Assembly: GCA_024704175.1 (NCBI GenBank)
Contig: CP085629.1
Span: 4,464,001 to 4,528,000, forward strand
Direction: 5' to 3'
DNA from: Paenibacillus sp. P25
GTDB lineage: Bacteria > Bacillota > Bacilli > Paenibacillales > NBRC-103111
Length of the DNA: 64,000 nucleotides
Below, piece by piece: positions 27,244 to 36,814 of the stretch. Below the pieces are notes generated by a model. That model had not been told where the DNA came from. It saw only the letters and a program-made list of their open reading frames with translations, and did no database searches. A program made the position numbers and the translations under genes. The stretch's first letter is position 1, and the number at the start of each line of letters is the position of its first letter.

Positions 27244-28446
27244 TTACACCCACCCGAACAGCGGCTCCACCAGCTTTACGGTTCGGTAGAGCTCGTGGTA
27301 AATGGGTTCCTCCGGGGGGTGCTCCGTTCGGAAGAGGATGCCTTCACGGCCTGGCGGGTAATATACGGAAATATGCGGAAGATCTGCTTTTCTCAGCATC
27401 TGGGCCAAATTTTCGAGATCCTCATACTGAAGCGCTGGACCTTTGCCGTATAGCATTGTGAAAGGTGTCTCGATCGTTTGCGCCGCCCGGAATATGGCTT
27501 CCTTCTCGTCCATCCCGGGCATCGCGGCATAACGGATTCGGGGATCCGGTATGGCGGACAGCCGTGCGGTCGCTTCCTGACCGGCGGATAAATCGATAAC
27601 CTGAAGCAGATAGTTGCTGTAATACTGTTCGAGCAGTTGTTCCATCAAGACGGCCGTAGCCGGAGAACCGTCTTTAACCGGAAAAAGCACCGTCGTTTCC
27701 ATCGGAACGCCCCTTCGAAGACGGGCATTGTACTTTGCGGTTTGAAATGCGTTCCTCCAACGGCGGTGCTGTTCGCCGGAATTTTTCAATTGGGCGGATA
27801 CGCTGAACGGGGAATCCACCCGGTAATCCATGAGTTCCACCGGAAGATAACGGGTCTCGCAGTAATCGGTGAGCCGAAGTACATAATCATAATCCTCCAC
27901 CGGCTCCATGCCGTATCCCGCAATCATTCGGGCATACCGGCTCTTATACATAAACGATACCCCGATGATGTGAAAATCGAGCAGCGCCTCTTTGGGCTTA
28001 GCCTGGTAATCCCTCTTCATCGCCTGCATCGCTTCATCATGAAGAGGCCTGCCTTCATCGTCTATGTCGCGAAAGCAGCTGTATGCGAGCCCCAGCTCGT
28101 CTGGACCGTATTTTAACTCCTTGCGAAGTATGCGGATGAAATCGGGGTAATACAGGTTATCGCTGGACACCCAGGTCAAATAGAGAATCTCCGGGTCGGC
28201 GAGAAGCTCCTGGAATCCCCGGTTCAATGCCTTGGCCACACCCTGGTTGCGTTCGCACGGAATGACTTCTACCCGCTGGTCGGCTCCAACCGCTTCCTCT
28301 ATCACGGCGACCATCTCAGGAGCGCCGTCGATCACGATCACGAATCTGAAATTGGAATACGTTTGATTCAGAACCGATTGGATCGCTGCATGTAAATACG
28401 ACGGCTTTTGCTTATAGACAGGCATGACAATCCCGACATCCGGCAT
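27244..28446 (-). CDS. family 2 glycosyltransferase with extra C-terminal domain
   Basis: 400 residues from the ATG at 28446 (AAGGAGGGATGTTCG upstream; the earlier in-frame start lacks one). GT-A domain: VGIVMPVYKQKPSYLHAAIQ, FVIVIDGAPEMVAVIEEA, ERNQGVAKALNRGFQEL and LTWVSSDNLYYPDFI (SDN at the metal site). GMEPVEDYDYVLRLTDYC is the acceptor-binding ED motif. The last 150 residues form a second, unrecognised alpha/beta region. First gene of an operon with the Asp-box propeller 31 bases downstream. Confidence 0.82.
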   Translation of the reverse strand: MPDVGIVMPVYKQKPSYLHAAIQSVLNQTYSNFRFVIVIDGAPEMVAVIEEAVGADQRVEVIPCERNQGVAKALNRGFQELLADPEILYLTWVSSDNLYYPDFIRILRKELKYGPDELGLAYSCFRDIDDEGRPLHDEAMQAMKRDYQAKPKEALLDFHIIGVSFMYKSRYARMIAGYGMEPVEDYDYVLRLTDYCETRYLPVELMDYRVDSPFSVSAQLKNSGEQHRRWRNAFQTAKYNARLRRGVPMETTVLFPVKDGSPATAVLMEQLLEQYYSNYLLQVIDLSAGQEATARLSAIPDPRIRYAAMPGMDEKEAIFRAAQTIETPFTMLYGKGPALQYEDLENLAQMLRKADLPHISVYYPPGREGILFRTEHPPEEPIYHELYRTVKLVEPLFGWV

Positions 28447-28475
28447 CGAACATCCCTCCTTGATCATGTATATAT

Positions 28476-28484
28476 TAGTGTATG
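28476..28484 (-). promoter_or_regulatory. sigma-K-type -10 (CATACACTA)
   Basis: Exact CATANNNTA, 30-38 bases before the GT2 start at 28446. Confidence 0.6.
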
Positions 28485-28620
28485 CTTAGGGGTTTTATAG
28501 AAATATAGGCCTCTGTAGTGTTGTTGTGCCTAACTATGCGGATGTCGGTTCATTTGGATGCATTACCTAATATATTGGTATAGATGGGTACACATTATGA
28601 TAAATGAAGGGGGACGATGA

Positions 28621-29642
28621 ATGAAGGTTGTCATACCAGTCGGCGCCTTGCATTTGGGCGGAGGGTGCAAAAATTTGGCGGATGTGGCGAACGGCCTGTT
28701 TGCCAGGGGCCACGACACGGAAGTGCTGGTACCCGAGGGAGCTCCTGTGGTCTACGACATCCATTGCAGGCTGACTCGAATCCCTTCCATGGACAGATCC
28801 TATATTCCATACGGCGATATCGTGCTGGCCAACTTTTATACCACTTTTCAAGCCTGCTATGAAGCATGGCCCCGGCAGTGCGTACGCTTCTCTCAAGCCT
28901 ATGAGCCCCACTGGGTGCCGGACCGGGACTTCGCCTTATGGACCTACGCCCAAGGCGTGCCCATTGTCAGTCTCTCTCACTGGCTCGACGATCAAATCTT
29001 TCATGATGTGGGGCAGCGAAGCTTCGTTCTCAACCCCGGGGTGGATCCGCAGATTTTTTACCCCTCCCCGGCACCCAAGCGATTGGATACGGGCCATCGT
29101 AAAATCATTTTATACCTGGCGCGGGATCCGGACTCAGGCTACGAGCTGAAAGGCTTTTACGATTTCGTAAAATGCATGGAAATCTTTGATAAGACGTACA
29201 GCGGAAAATATATCGTATATATGGTTTGTCCGGAAAAAATACTGTCGCTTCCCATGGGCATTCCGTGCCGGACCTTCGGGGCCATCAGCGAGAAGGAGTT
29301 TGCGGAGCTTTACCGGGCCGCCGATGTATTCGTCTCCTCCTCCTGGATCGAAGCTTACGGGTTCCCCCGCTGGAAGCCATGGCCTGCGGAACGCCGGTCG
29401 TGACGACGGATTCCGGAGGTATTAGGGATTTTTCGGAGCATTTGAGAAGCGCCTATATTACCCCGCCGAAGGACCCCGAATCGCTCGCCGCAGCGCTTCG
29501 CACGGTACTGACCTATGAGGACTTGTACCAAACCTTGAGACAGGGCGGGCTCGAATCGGCCAGCCGGTTTACACAGCACCATTTCGTACAAAATTTCGTT
29601 ACGGTCATGGAGCAGATTCACCGGGAACGGCATATGAGCTAA
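28621..29642 (+). CDS. family 4 glycosyltransferase, frameshifted
   Basis: About 340 residues. GGGGGACGATGA precedes the ATG. The N-terminal Rossmann half has GGGCKNLADVANGLFARGHD and a nearly complete acceptor domain; the GT-B C-terminal half has VLNPGVDPQIFYP, GAISEKEFAELYRAADVFV and, across a shift near 29370, EAYGFPPLEAMACGTPVVTT, the E-x7-E nucleotide-binding motif. Adding one C to CCCCC joins the frames. Soluble retaining glycosyltransferase; donor and acceptor unknown. It ends at a strong shared terminator. Confidence 0.84.
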
Positions 29643-29645
29643 AAG

Positions 29646-29684
29646 AAAAAGTCTTCGGCTTCATGGAACCGAAGACTTTTTTTG
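29646..29684. terminator. bidirectional terminator
   Basis: AAAAAGTCTTCGG pairs perfectly with CCGAAGACTTTTT around a ten-base loop, with a T-run on either strand. It serves the GT4 gene and the facing fibre gene. Confidence 0.9.
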
Positions 29685-29693
29685 AACCTCTGC

Positions 29694-30979
29694 TCACCGG
29701 AACAGAACCAGAATTTGATTTAAGCCGGTCCGCTTCATGACCCGGTATCCCTCTTTGGCCGGAACCGCGATGCCGGAAGCGCCGGGTTTGCAGAATTCGC
29801 CCGGGCGGCGGCTTCCGTTATCGCGGACGAGCATTTGTCCCAGCGACCCAACCGTTACCCACTCGGGTCTGAGCCTTCTCGGATTGTAGGGCTCGCGCGC
29901 ATCCCACACCGGATTAAGCACCGGCTGAAGCTCCGTATGCTCCGGTTCGAGAACTCTTCCCCTAGCGTCGTAGACTGCCGGAACGGTGACGGTCTGATAC
30001 CGAACCCTCCCCCACTCGTCCGTTACATATTTATAGGACCATCTCAGCTCCTCGCTGTTCCCCACGACCGCGGGCTGTGCAGAGGTAATACCCAGAATGT
30101 ATTTGTCCTTATCCGTGCAGATCCGGATCTTGCCCTCGGCTCCGTCGAAGGTCACGAAATACCCGCAATCGATCGCTTGGCCGTCCACAGTCTCGAACAT
30201 TTCTGCATAATTGGCCCCGCCGGCAAACCAGGTCCGGTCGATAAAAGCGGCGCCTGTCCCGGTTATCTTCGCCGCAAGTCCCGGGTGCGCCTCGTCGGTC
30301 CCGTTGGCCCAATGCCACGAATAGGCTTCGGTTGCCGCCCCGTATTTGCCTGCGATATGAGCTCCAGGAAGCTCCGCGGTACTTGTACCTTTCCCCCAGC
30401 GTGGGAGGCGAAGCCGTTCGCAGACGTGCGGAAGCCTTCGGCATGCGCTCCTGCGCCTTCGGTCGCCGTTTGAATCCCTTCGGCATGGGCGGCCAGGCCC
30501 ATGGCCGCAGCGACCGTTCCTTCCGCATGGGCCGCGATGCCGCCGGCCGCCGTACCTTCGCCCTCGGCGTGAGAGGCATCGCCGCCCGCCGACGTGTTGG
30601 CCCCCTCGGCGTGCGAGTAGGCCCCGCGGGCCACCGTGCCTTCGCCTTCGGCATGCGAGGCGAAGCCGCCGGCCGTGCTTTCAAAGCCTTCCCCGTGCGA
30701 GTAATCCCCCGAGGCTGCGGTAAACCCGCCTTCGGCATGGGAAGCGTTGCCGCGGGCCGCCGTGCTGTCCCCCTCGGCGTGCGACGCATTTCCCGAAGTT
30801 TCGGTACGATGCCCCTCGGCGTGTGAGGCTTTGCTCAACGCTCTTGAATCCTGGCCTTCCGAATGAGAGTAGAGGCCATATGCCGCGGTCCCTCCGCCTT
30901 CAGCATGGGACGCGTCACCTATGGCTGAATTGATGTACCCTTCCACATGCGCCAGATGACCGGTCAATAGGTTGGACAT
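29694..30979 (-). CDS. fibre protein with YadA-head repeats and Peptidase_G2 tail, frameshifted
   Basis: About 428 residues. The start at 30979 follows GGAGGGAACGTGCT. Residues about 8-210 are a run of 14-residue units of the type ASHAEGxxTxAxGxY, the left-handed beta-roll of YadA-like heads, which trimerises. The C-terminal ~170 residues match the Peptidase_G2 (IMC autoproteolytic) domain of phage and Bacillus fibres: NYAEMFETVDGQ, GYFVTFDG, YILGITSAQPAVVGNS, RPEWVTVGSLGQMLVRDNG, GYRVMKR and ILVLFR at the end. One shift near 30397 is mended by adding one G to GGGGG. This domain acts as a chaperone that releases itself. An exact sigma-K -10 lies 64-72 bases upstream. Confidence 0.85.
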
Positions 30980-31042
30980 AGCACGTTCCCTCCAGTTTCG
31001 AATATTTGTGAATCCAGGATTAAAAATCCGCATGAAGCCGTC

Positions 31043-31051
31043 TATTTTATG
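31043..31051 (-). promoter_or_regulatory. sigma-K-type -10 (CATAAAATA)
   Basis: Exact CATANNNTA, 64-72 bases before the fibre gene start at 30979. Confidence 0.5.
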
Positions 31052-31102
31052 GAAATTCATCCAATCTTTCATTCTATTCTTTCATATCATGTAGCATACT
31101 AG

Positions 31103-31216
31103 CTCACTGCACCGAACATTTCTCCGGTAACCTATTCGGCCTTCATCAGCGTCAGCGCTCTTGGCGTAACACGCGTCGGACCCGAAAGCTTTAACATTAC
31201 CGCTTATTCGGACTAA
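31103..31216 (+). pseudogene. remnant of a family B surface protein (C-terminal end only)
   Basis: An open frame of 37 codons with no start codon ends in VGPESFNITAYSD, which parallels VLGPITFSAAAYSLT at the end of the 144-residue protein at 18307-18741. The stretch upstream has a TAG and no ribosome binding site. It looks like the 3' stump of a lost copy, beside another spore-surface gene. Confidence 0.35.
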
Positions 31217-31252
31217 GAAACCGGGAGGCTCGGTCTTACCGACAGAGCCCTC

Positions 31253-31854
31253 TTATTTCGTTTCAACGGGCTCGCGCTCCAGATCCTTCCATGCCAGGAT
31301 CGCATCGACCGGCGGATGATCCTTGCCATAAGTGCGGACAAACGACGGATTGCTGCTGTCGTGCATTCCCTTAAACACCAGTACCCGGTAACCCATCCGC
31401 TCAAACTCTTCCGGTTCCCAGCCGCTTCGGTGCTCCTGATATACTTCGCCCTGCATATTGTAATAATCGAACCCCGACTGCGGGAAAAAGCCTCTCGGCG
31501 TAAATACGATAATCCTCTTCACGGCGATGGTTTCGGCCATGGCCAGCGACCTCAGCCCATCCTCTTTGTCAAAATGCTCGATGACGTCGTTCAGCAGGGT
31601 CATGGAAAAGGTCTTGGGCAAAAAAGCCGGCCGATGGTTAAAGCATCGGCGTGAATGGGAATGATCCGTTCGGAAGAATGGAGACGGTTCTCCAAATAAG
31701 GTCGGTGCACGTCAAGCCCGACCATGACGGGGCAATCAAAGCCGCCAAGCAGGGAACAAACGCCGCGACCGATATCCAAGAGGCTGTAGGCCTTCTTGTT
31801 GATCAGCCCTTGAACCGCCGGTATGAAGTTTTTCTGCTTCGTTTCAACGATCAT
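31253..31854 (-). CDS. class I SAM-dependent methyltransferase, frameshifted
   Basis: About 200 residues. The N-terminal piece has YSLLDIGRGVCSLLGGFD (motif I, with R where GxG is usual) and VGLDVH (motif II acidic residue). The second piece begins LPKTFSMTLLNDVIEHFDKE (motif IV, DVIEH) and ends with an alpha/beta core (IIVFTPRGFFPQSGFDYYN). They join if one T is added to TTTTTT near 31622. AGGAGGGG precedes the ATG. DVIEHFxKEDG is common in methyltransferases that act on sugars within glycan clusters; the substrate is not known. Confidence 0.78.
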
Positions 31855-32018
31855 GCCATTTCTTCCCCTCCTGTAAAAAAGTTTAACTGACTTTCCCCGG
31901 TAGAAGCCTGTAATAGACTATTCCTGATATCGCGGTTCTGAAAGGGATAAGCGTGGAAAAAGGCTTATAAAAACCCTGCTCCCCCGTACGCCAGGCCATA
32001 CTTCCGCTCCGCCGCCCT

Positions 32019-32027
32019 CATACTATA
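32019..32027 (+). promoter_or_regulatory. sigma-K-type -10 (CATACTATA)
   Basis: Exact CATANNNTA, 28-36 bases before the GT4 start at 32055. Confidence 0.6.
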
Positions 32028-32054
32028 AAGAAAGATGAACATTCGAGGTGAGCC

Positions 32055-33142
32055 ATGAAGATTCTGATTTCTTACTTCATTCCGAGCGGAGGCATGGAAA
32101 CGTTAAACCGGCTTCGCGCCGAGGCCTTGGCAAAGCACGGCATCGTTTGTCACCTTCATTACCAAAAGTACGGCTCCGGTTTGCAAAACAACGTGACCTC
32201 CATCCCCACTTTTATCACAAACGACGACGTCGAGATCAGACATCTGCTCTCAACGGGACAGTATGACGCAGTGATCGTCTCCCATGATTACGAGATGCTC
32301 GAAAGGGTCCGGAGGTTAGGCTATCAGGGCATTGTACTGTTTGAAGTTCAGGGGCTCGGCCAAAGGGAGGACGCCGTAGCGGCCGTTATCCATGCGGCGC
32401 CGTACATCCGAAGCTACAGTACGGCCGTCTTTTATCCCCGGACCTCCCATCTGATCGAGCTGTTCCGGAGCACCCTCCCCGATGTGGGCCAATTTTGCTT
32501 CCCCAACCTGCTGGATACCGAACGGTTCGGCTATGGCTCATTTCCCGTTCCCCTTATCCCATCATGGGCTGGGTCGGTCGGATCGAAAAGAACAAAAACT
32601 GGCGGGACTTTCTGCAGATCGGACATCATCTGAGGCAACGGGTACCGAATCTGCAGCTTTGGATGTTCTATGACGCCCTGCTGAGTCAACCGGATGAGTT
32701 TGCCGCCTTTAATGAAACGGTTACCGCTCACGGGATGGAATCCTGCTTGCAGCATCTGTCTAATGTGCCGCACCGGGAAATGGCCAAATATATGTCTGTC
32801 ATCGGCGATTCCGGCGGTTTGCTCGCTTCCACATCCATCCTCGAAGGCTTCGGTTATGCGGTCGCGGAAGCGATGCTCTGCCGTTGTCCCGTCTTATCGA
32901 CCGACTCCGACGGTGTGAGAAGCTTCATTACCCATAACGTTACGGGGAAATTTTATCCGAGCGGAAACATCGAAGCCGCTGTTATAGAAGCGCTGGATTT
33001 GATGAACAATAGGGGACTGAGGGAAGGTATACGCGAGAAAGGCCGGCAAGCATATCATTGGACACTTTTCCCCGGACATCTACTGCTCCCACTTTCTGGA
33101 GATGGTCCATTCGCTCGGATTATTCTAAAACGAACAACCTAG
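32055..33142 (+). CDS. family 4 glycosyltransferase, frameshifted
   Basis: About 358 residues. GAGGTGAGCC precedes the ATG. It opens MKILISYFIPSGGMETLNRL (GGMET, typical of GT4). The C-terminal GT-B half reads MGWVGRIEKNKNWRDFLQIG, LSNVPHREMAKYMSV and STSILEGFGYAVAEAMLCRC (E-x7-E) with VLSTDSDG. A shift near 32556 is mended by adding one C to CCCC. Near 33067 a second shift would change the ending to SPDIYCSHFLEMVHSLGLF, stopping at 33128, which is the more natural GT4 tail. Preceded by an exact sigma-K -10 and followed by a strong terminator. Confidence 0.82.
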
Positions 33143-33170
33143 CTGAGAGCTTAGCTAGGTTGTTCGCTTT
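33131..33170 (+). terminator. Rho-independent terminator
   Basis: CGAACAACCTAGCT pairs perfectly with AGCTAGGTTGTTCG, loop GAGAGCTT, followed by CTTTGT. It overlaps the last codons of the GT4 frame. Confidence 0.75.
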
Positions 33171-33205
33171 GTCAGGCTCATGGACAGCTTCGGATCCTGC
33201 CGGCT

Positions 33206-33931
33206 TCATCCCCCGAGTTCCCTAAGGTAAGCCTCCAGCAAAGGGGCATAGGCGGTTTGAATTTGCCGAATCTCCGCCTCAATCGCCTTCTGGTTCTTGA
33301 CCGATCCCATCTGATCATGCCAGCGGTACCGGATCAGCGGCTGATCCACATAATGGAACTCAACCCTCGACAAAATCAGCCGCATCCATAGATCGTAATC
33401 ATGCGTATAAGGCAGAGCTTCATTAAACAAGCCCGCCTGAAGAAGAAGCTGTCGGTTAGCGACAACCGTACAGCCGTTGATCGGATTTCCGTACCGCAAA
33501 GCCTGATTGAAGGCAAGCTTGCTCGGGAACCGGGGACTGATATTGTATTGGGTGACCCGGTTATATGCATCGATCAAATCGAAAGCCGAGAAGCTGATTA
33601 AGGACTGGTGCGCCTGCATAAAAGGAATTTGCACGGAAAGCTTGTGCGGGTAAAACTGATCGTCGGAGCTGAGCCAGGCGATGTATTCGCCGGAAGCCAT
33701 GCGGATCCCGTAATTGAGCGCGCTGGCCGTCCCCCCGTTGGCCTTGCCGAGGTAGTACAGCCGGTCCATATACGGCCTGATTTTATCCGCATGCTGCGTG
33801 GAACCGTCGTCCACCACGATGATTTCCACGTTCGGATAGGTCTGGTTCAGAGCGCTTACGATCGCCTGATCCACATACGGATCGTTGTAAAACGGTATGA
33901 TAATGGATACTTTCGGATACATGCCGCTCAT
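33206..33931 (-). CDS. family 2 glycosyltransferase
   Basis: 241 residues, intact. VSIIIPFYNDPYVDQAIVSA, NVEIIVVDDGSTQHADKIRP, GKANGGTASALNYGIRMASG, YIAWLSSDDQFYP (SDD at the metal site) and ALPYTHDYDLWMRLILS (HDYDLW, acceptor side) are all textbook GT2 motifs. It ends the long leftward sugar operon and overlaps the upstream epimerase gene by 4 bases (ATGA), so the two are translationally coupled. A good candidate for the enzyme that adds the sugar made by the genes upstream. Confidence 0.88.
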   Translation of the reverse strand: MSGMYPKVSIIIPFYNDPYVDQAIVSALNQTYPNVEIIVVDDGSTQHADKIRPYMDRLYYLGKANGGTASALNYGIRMASGEYIAWLSSDDQFYPHKLSVQIPFMQAHQSLISFSAFDLIDAYNRVTQYNISPRFPSKLAFNQALRYGNPINGCTVVANRQLLLQAGLFNEALPYTHDYDLWMRLILSRVEFHYVDQPLIRYRWHDQMGSVKNQKAIEAEIRQIQTAYAPLLEAYLRELGG

Positions 33932-34953
33932 CCTCTCCTTTCCTCTTCATCGCTGTCTGCTTCTTTGCGGAAATACGCCAGGATCTCTTCCGCGGATCGG
34001 CTGAACGGGAGGACGGGTCGCCAGCCGAGAGACCGCATCGGCGCCATATCGACGGGTGAGGCGGCGGCCGGGCCGGGAGGGGGTGCGTCAGGCCTGCCTA
34101 AGTCCAGCACAGACGGCTGCGCGAGCGATACCGGAGGGGTGTCCGCCTCCGGGCCGATTCGCCAGCGGATCGGAACGGAAGCCAGCTCTTCGAAGCGGGC
34201 GGCCACCTCGCCGAGCGTGCGCAGCCGGCCCGATCCGATCGGGTAGATCCGGCCCGGCGTGCCGCTGCGGAGGATCAGCTCGTAGGCACGCACGGCATCG
34301 CGCACGTCTACAAAGTCCCGGGCCTCCGATGTGGACGAGAGGCGGAAATGCGGAACGTCCCTCCCCGCTCCACGCGGACGATATGCGCGCCGATCAGACC
34401 GCACAGCCCGTTCGACCGGCCCGGGCCGATCAGATTGGACGGCTCGCGCAATCATAACGGGCAGCCGGAACAGCACACCCCAGGCCCGGGCGGCCAGCGT
34501 CTGCATCGTCTTGCTCAAGCTGTACGGATGCGCGGGTCGCGGCGGCTCGTCGTCCCGGAGCCGGAACCCCAGCATTGATCCGGCCACCAGCACCCGGCGC
34601 CTCTCAAGTCCGGCCCGATGCAGGCTGTCCAGCAGATAAAGCGTGGACATGACATTGATATTCATATATCCGATCGGATCCTGCCAAGACCCGGCGACTG
34701 CATTAAGCCCAGCCAGATGAAGCAGCTGCTGCGGGCGTTCCGCCTGCAGCGGCTGCTTCACTTGCTCCGGGGAACCCAGATCGCAGACCGCTTCGCGGAT
34801 ACCGCCGCCGGCTTGCACGCCTCGCAGCGCTCCGGCGGTACCCGGCCGCCGCACCACGGCGACAACCTCATAGCCCAGACCCGCGAAGATCCCGCACGCA
34901 TGACGCCCGGTAAACCCGCCCGCGCCTGTGATAAGGATCCTCCTCCCGCTCAT
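33928..34953 (-). CDS. NAD-dependent epimerase/dehydratase, internally frameshifted
   Basis: About 341 residues from the ATG at 34953, which overlaps the preceding stop (ATGA). Extended SDR: ILITGAGGFTGRHACGIF (GxxGxxG), LLHLAGLNAVAG, SMLGF..., HPYSLSKTMQ (Tyr-x3-Lys) and ARDFVDVRDAVRAYELIL. Between about residues 165 and 205 the frame is wrong: the other frame reads RPSNLIGPGRSNGLCGLIGA, the expected substrate loop, and a base is lost further on, so two shifts cancel. Function is probably an epimerase, reductase or dehydratase of a GDP- or dTDP-sugar; I cannot say which. Confidence 0.78.
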   Translation of the reverse strand: MSGRRILITGAGGFTGRHACGIFAGLGYEVVAVVRRPGTAGALRGVQAGGGIREAVCDLGSPEQVKQPLQAERPQQLLHLAGLNAVAGSWQDPIGYMNINVMSTLYLLDSLHRAGLERRRVLVAGSMLGFRLRDDEPPRPAHPYSLSKTMQTLAARAWGVLFRLPVMIARAVQSDRPGPVERAVRSDRRAYRPRGAGRDVPHFRLSSTSEARDFVDVRDAVRAYELILRSGTPGRIYPIGSGRLRTLGEVAARFEELASVPIRWRIGPEADTPPVSLAQPSVLDLGRPDAPPPGPAAASPVDMAPMRSLGWRPVLPFSRSAEEILAYFRKEADSDEEERRG

Positions 34954-35831
34954 TCCGCCCGCATCCAATCCCGCGGCTCCGCCAGCATCCCGGGGTACTC
35001 CGGCACTTCGTAACCGAGATCGGCGCGCGTGTTAGATAACGTGCGGTCCAGCACAACGGCGTCGTCCGGGCGAATGACGACATCCTGCTTGTCGAATACC
35101 TCCTGGAAGAGCTGCAGCGACTCGCATTTGCTGACCGGATGCGGGGCGGTCAAGTGAACGAGTCCGCGCAGCCGCGGTCCCCGTTCGATCGCGTGATGAA
35201 TAAATTTGGCGAGCTCCAGCGTCGTCACACCGTTCCACGGCACGCGGACGAAGCCCTTAATGACGCCTTGCTGTCTGAGAAACCATCCCAGAAGACCGAT
35301 ACCGTTCTCCCGGATCTCCGGCCCGATAATCGAGGTGCGAATCGTCAGATGGGGCGAATGCATGACCTCGCCAAGCGCCTTGGTCCTGGCATAGACCGAG
35401 GTTCCGTCAGGGACATGCCGCTCTTCGTAATTCCCTCTTTCTCCGGAGAATACGCAGTCCGTGCTGATATGGACCAGCCGGCCGCCCAAGCTTTCGGCGA
35501 GACCGGCCAGCTGATGCGGAAGCAGGCCGTTGATGCGGTATGCCATGATTTCGTTCTGCCTCGCGTAATCGTTCAGAATCCCCGCACAGTTCACGATGAT
35601 ATCCGGCCGCACCGCCAAGACAAGCTGCTCCACCTTGGCCGAATCCGAAGCGTCCAGGTACAGCTCCGCACCGCTGCGGTGCGGCATGCCTCCCGCCGCT
35701 TCCTGCTGCGGATGAAGCGCCTCGGGCCGCCGCCGGACCGTATAAAACACTTCATACGAAGTTTGCGCAGCCATATACTTCAGCAGCATATGGCCGGCCA
35801 TTCCTCCCCCGCCGATCACCAGTACTCTCAT
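34950..35831 (-). CDS. dTDP-4-dehydrorhamnose reductase-type sugar reductase (CapF/FnlB-like)
   Basis: 293 residues. RVLVIGGGGMAGHMLLKYMA (cofactor loop), IVNCAGILNDYARQNEIMAY, LVHISTDCVFSGERGNY, SVYARTKALGE (Tyr-x3-Lys), RTSIIGPE and FVRVPWNGVTTLELAKFI make it an RmlD-superfamily reductase. Its place after a CapE-type dehydratase and a WecB-type epimerase matches the capE-capF-capG and fnlABC gene sets, where this enzyme reduces the 4-keto-6-deoxy intermediate on the way to UDP-N-acetyl-L-fucosamine. It lacks the C-terminal cupin of staphylococcal CapF, like FnlB. It overlaps the genes on both sides by 4 bases. Confidence 0.82.
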   Translation of the reverse strand: MRVLVIGGGGMAGHMLLKYMAAQTSYEVFYTVRRRPEALHPQQEAAGGMPHRSGAELYLDASDSAKVEQLVLAVRPDIIVNCAGILNDYARQNEIMAYRINGLLPHQLAGLAESLGGRLVHISTDCVFSGERGNYEERHVPDGTSVYARTKALGEVMHSPHLTIRTSIIGPEIRENGIGLLGWFLRQQGVIKGFVRVPWNGVTTLELAKFIHHAIERGPRLRGLVHLTAPHPVSKCESLQLFQEVFDKQDVVIRPDDAVVLDRTLSNTRADLGYEVPEYPGMLAEPRDWMRAE

Positions 35832-36812
35832 AACAAAAACCCGCCTTTTTCCAGCATCGCCCGGATTTCATCCTTATTCATGAGCGAGTGGGCGGATGAG
35901 TATTCGTCTCCCTTCACCTTGGCGCAGGAAGCGTACCATTCCTTGAGTCCCGGGATTTCGACCGTCGGCAGGATCACCAAATAATCCTCGTCGAACACGA
36001 CCGTCGTCTGTGCCTCGTATTCCGAATAGAGGATTTCGTGAATTTTCTCCCCGGCCTTACGCCGAGCTCCACGATTTCCACCTGCTTTTTCCCCATATGC
36101 TCGATCAGCACATCCGCCAGATCCATAATTTTGCAGGTCGGCATTTTCATCACGAAAATTTCGCCGCCCTTGCCTTCCACGGTCGCCTTCAGCAGCAGTT
36201 TGATGGCCTCCTGCTGGGTCAGAAAGAAGCGGGTCATGTCCTTGTGCGTAATGCCGAGCCGGCCCTTCTCCGCGATTTGCTGCTTGAACAAATGAATGAC
36301 GCCGCCGTTCGTCCCGAGCACATTGCCGCCCCGCACACAGACGAACGTCGTTTGGGTTCCCAGCAAATTGGCGTAAATAATCAGCTTCTCGCCGATGGCC
36401 TTCGTCATTCCGTAGAAGTTGGAGGGGTTCGCCGCCTTATCCGTTGAGATATTGATGACCCTCTTCACGTTGTTCTCAATCGCCGCTTCGATGACGTTCT
36501 GCGTCCCGATGACATTGGTTTTCAGCGCTTCGTACGGCTGATCCTCGCAGACCGGCACATGCTTCAGCGCCGCCAGATGGAACACATAATCAACGCCCCG
36601 GCACGCCTTGGTCAGCGCCTCCTTATCCCGGATGTCGCCGATGCAGAACTGAAGCCTCGAATCCTCGAACGCCCGCTTCATCGCGACCTGGCTCGATTCG
36701 TTGCGGGAGTAGACCACGATTTCCCTCGGATCCAGCGTCAGGAGCTGTTTCACGAGCTCTACGCCCCAAGATCCCGTGCCCCCGTAATTAAAATCGAACT
36801 GCCTTTGAACAT
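35828..36812 (-). CDS. capE: UDP-N-acetylglucosamine 4,6-dehydratase (CapE/FnlA type), frameshifted
   Basis: About 328 residues. The start at 36812 follows GGGAGGTAAATAAAT and gives MFKGSSILITGGTGSWGVEL once one G is added to GGGGG. VVYSRNESSQVAMKRAF, FHLAALKHVPVCE, NISTDKAANPSNFYGMTKAI (catalytic Tyr and Lys), CVRGGNVLGTNGGVI and HKDMTRFFLTQQEA mark the CapD/CapE/PseB class. A second shift near 36052 (one G into GGGG) restores the tail VRPGEKIHEIL...RAMLEKGGFLL. It removes water from UDP-GlcNAc to give a 4-keto-6-deoxy sugar, the first step to UDP-FucNAc. Coupled to the reductase gene by an ATGA overlap. Confidence 0.87.
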
Positions 36813-36814
36813 AT

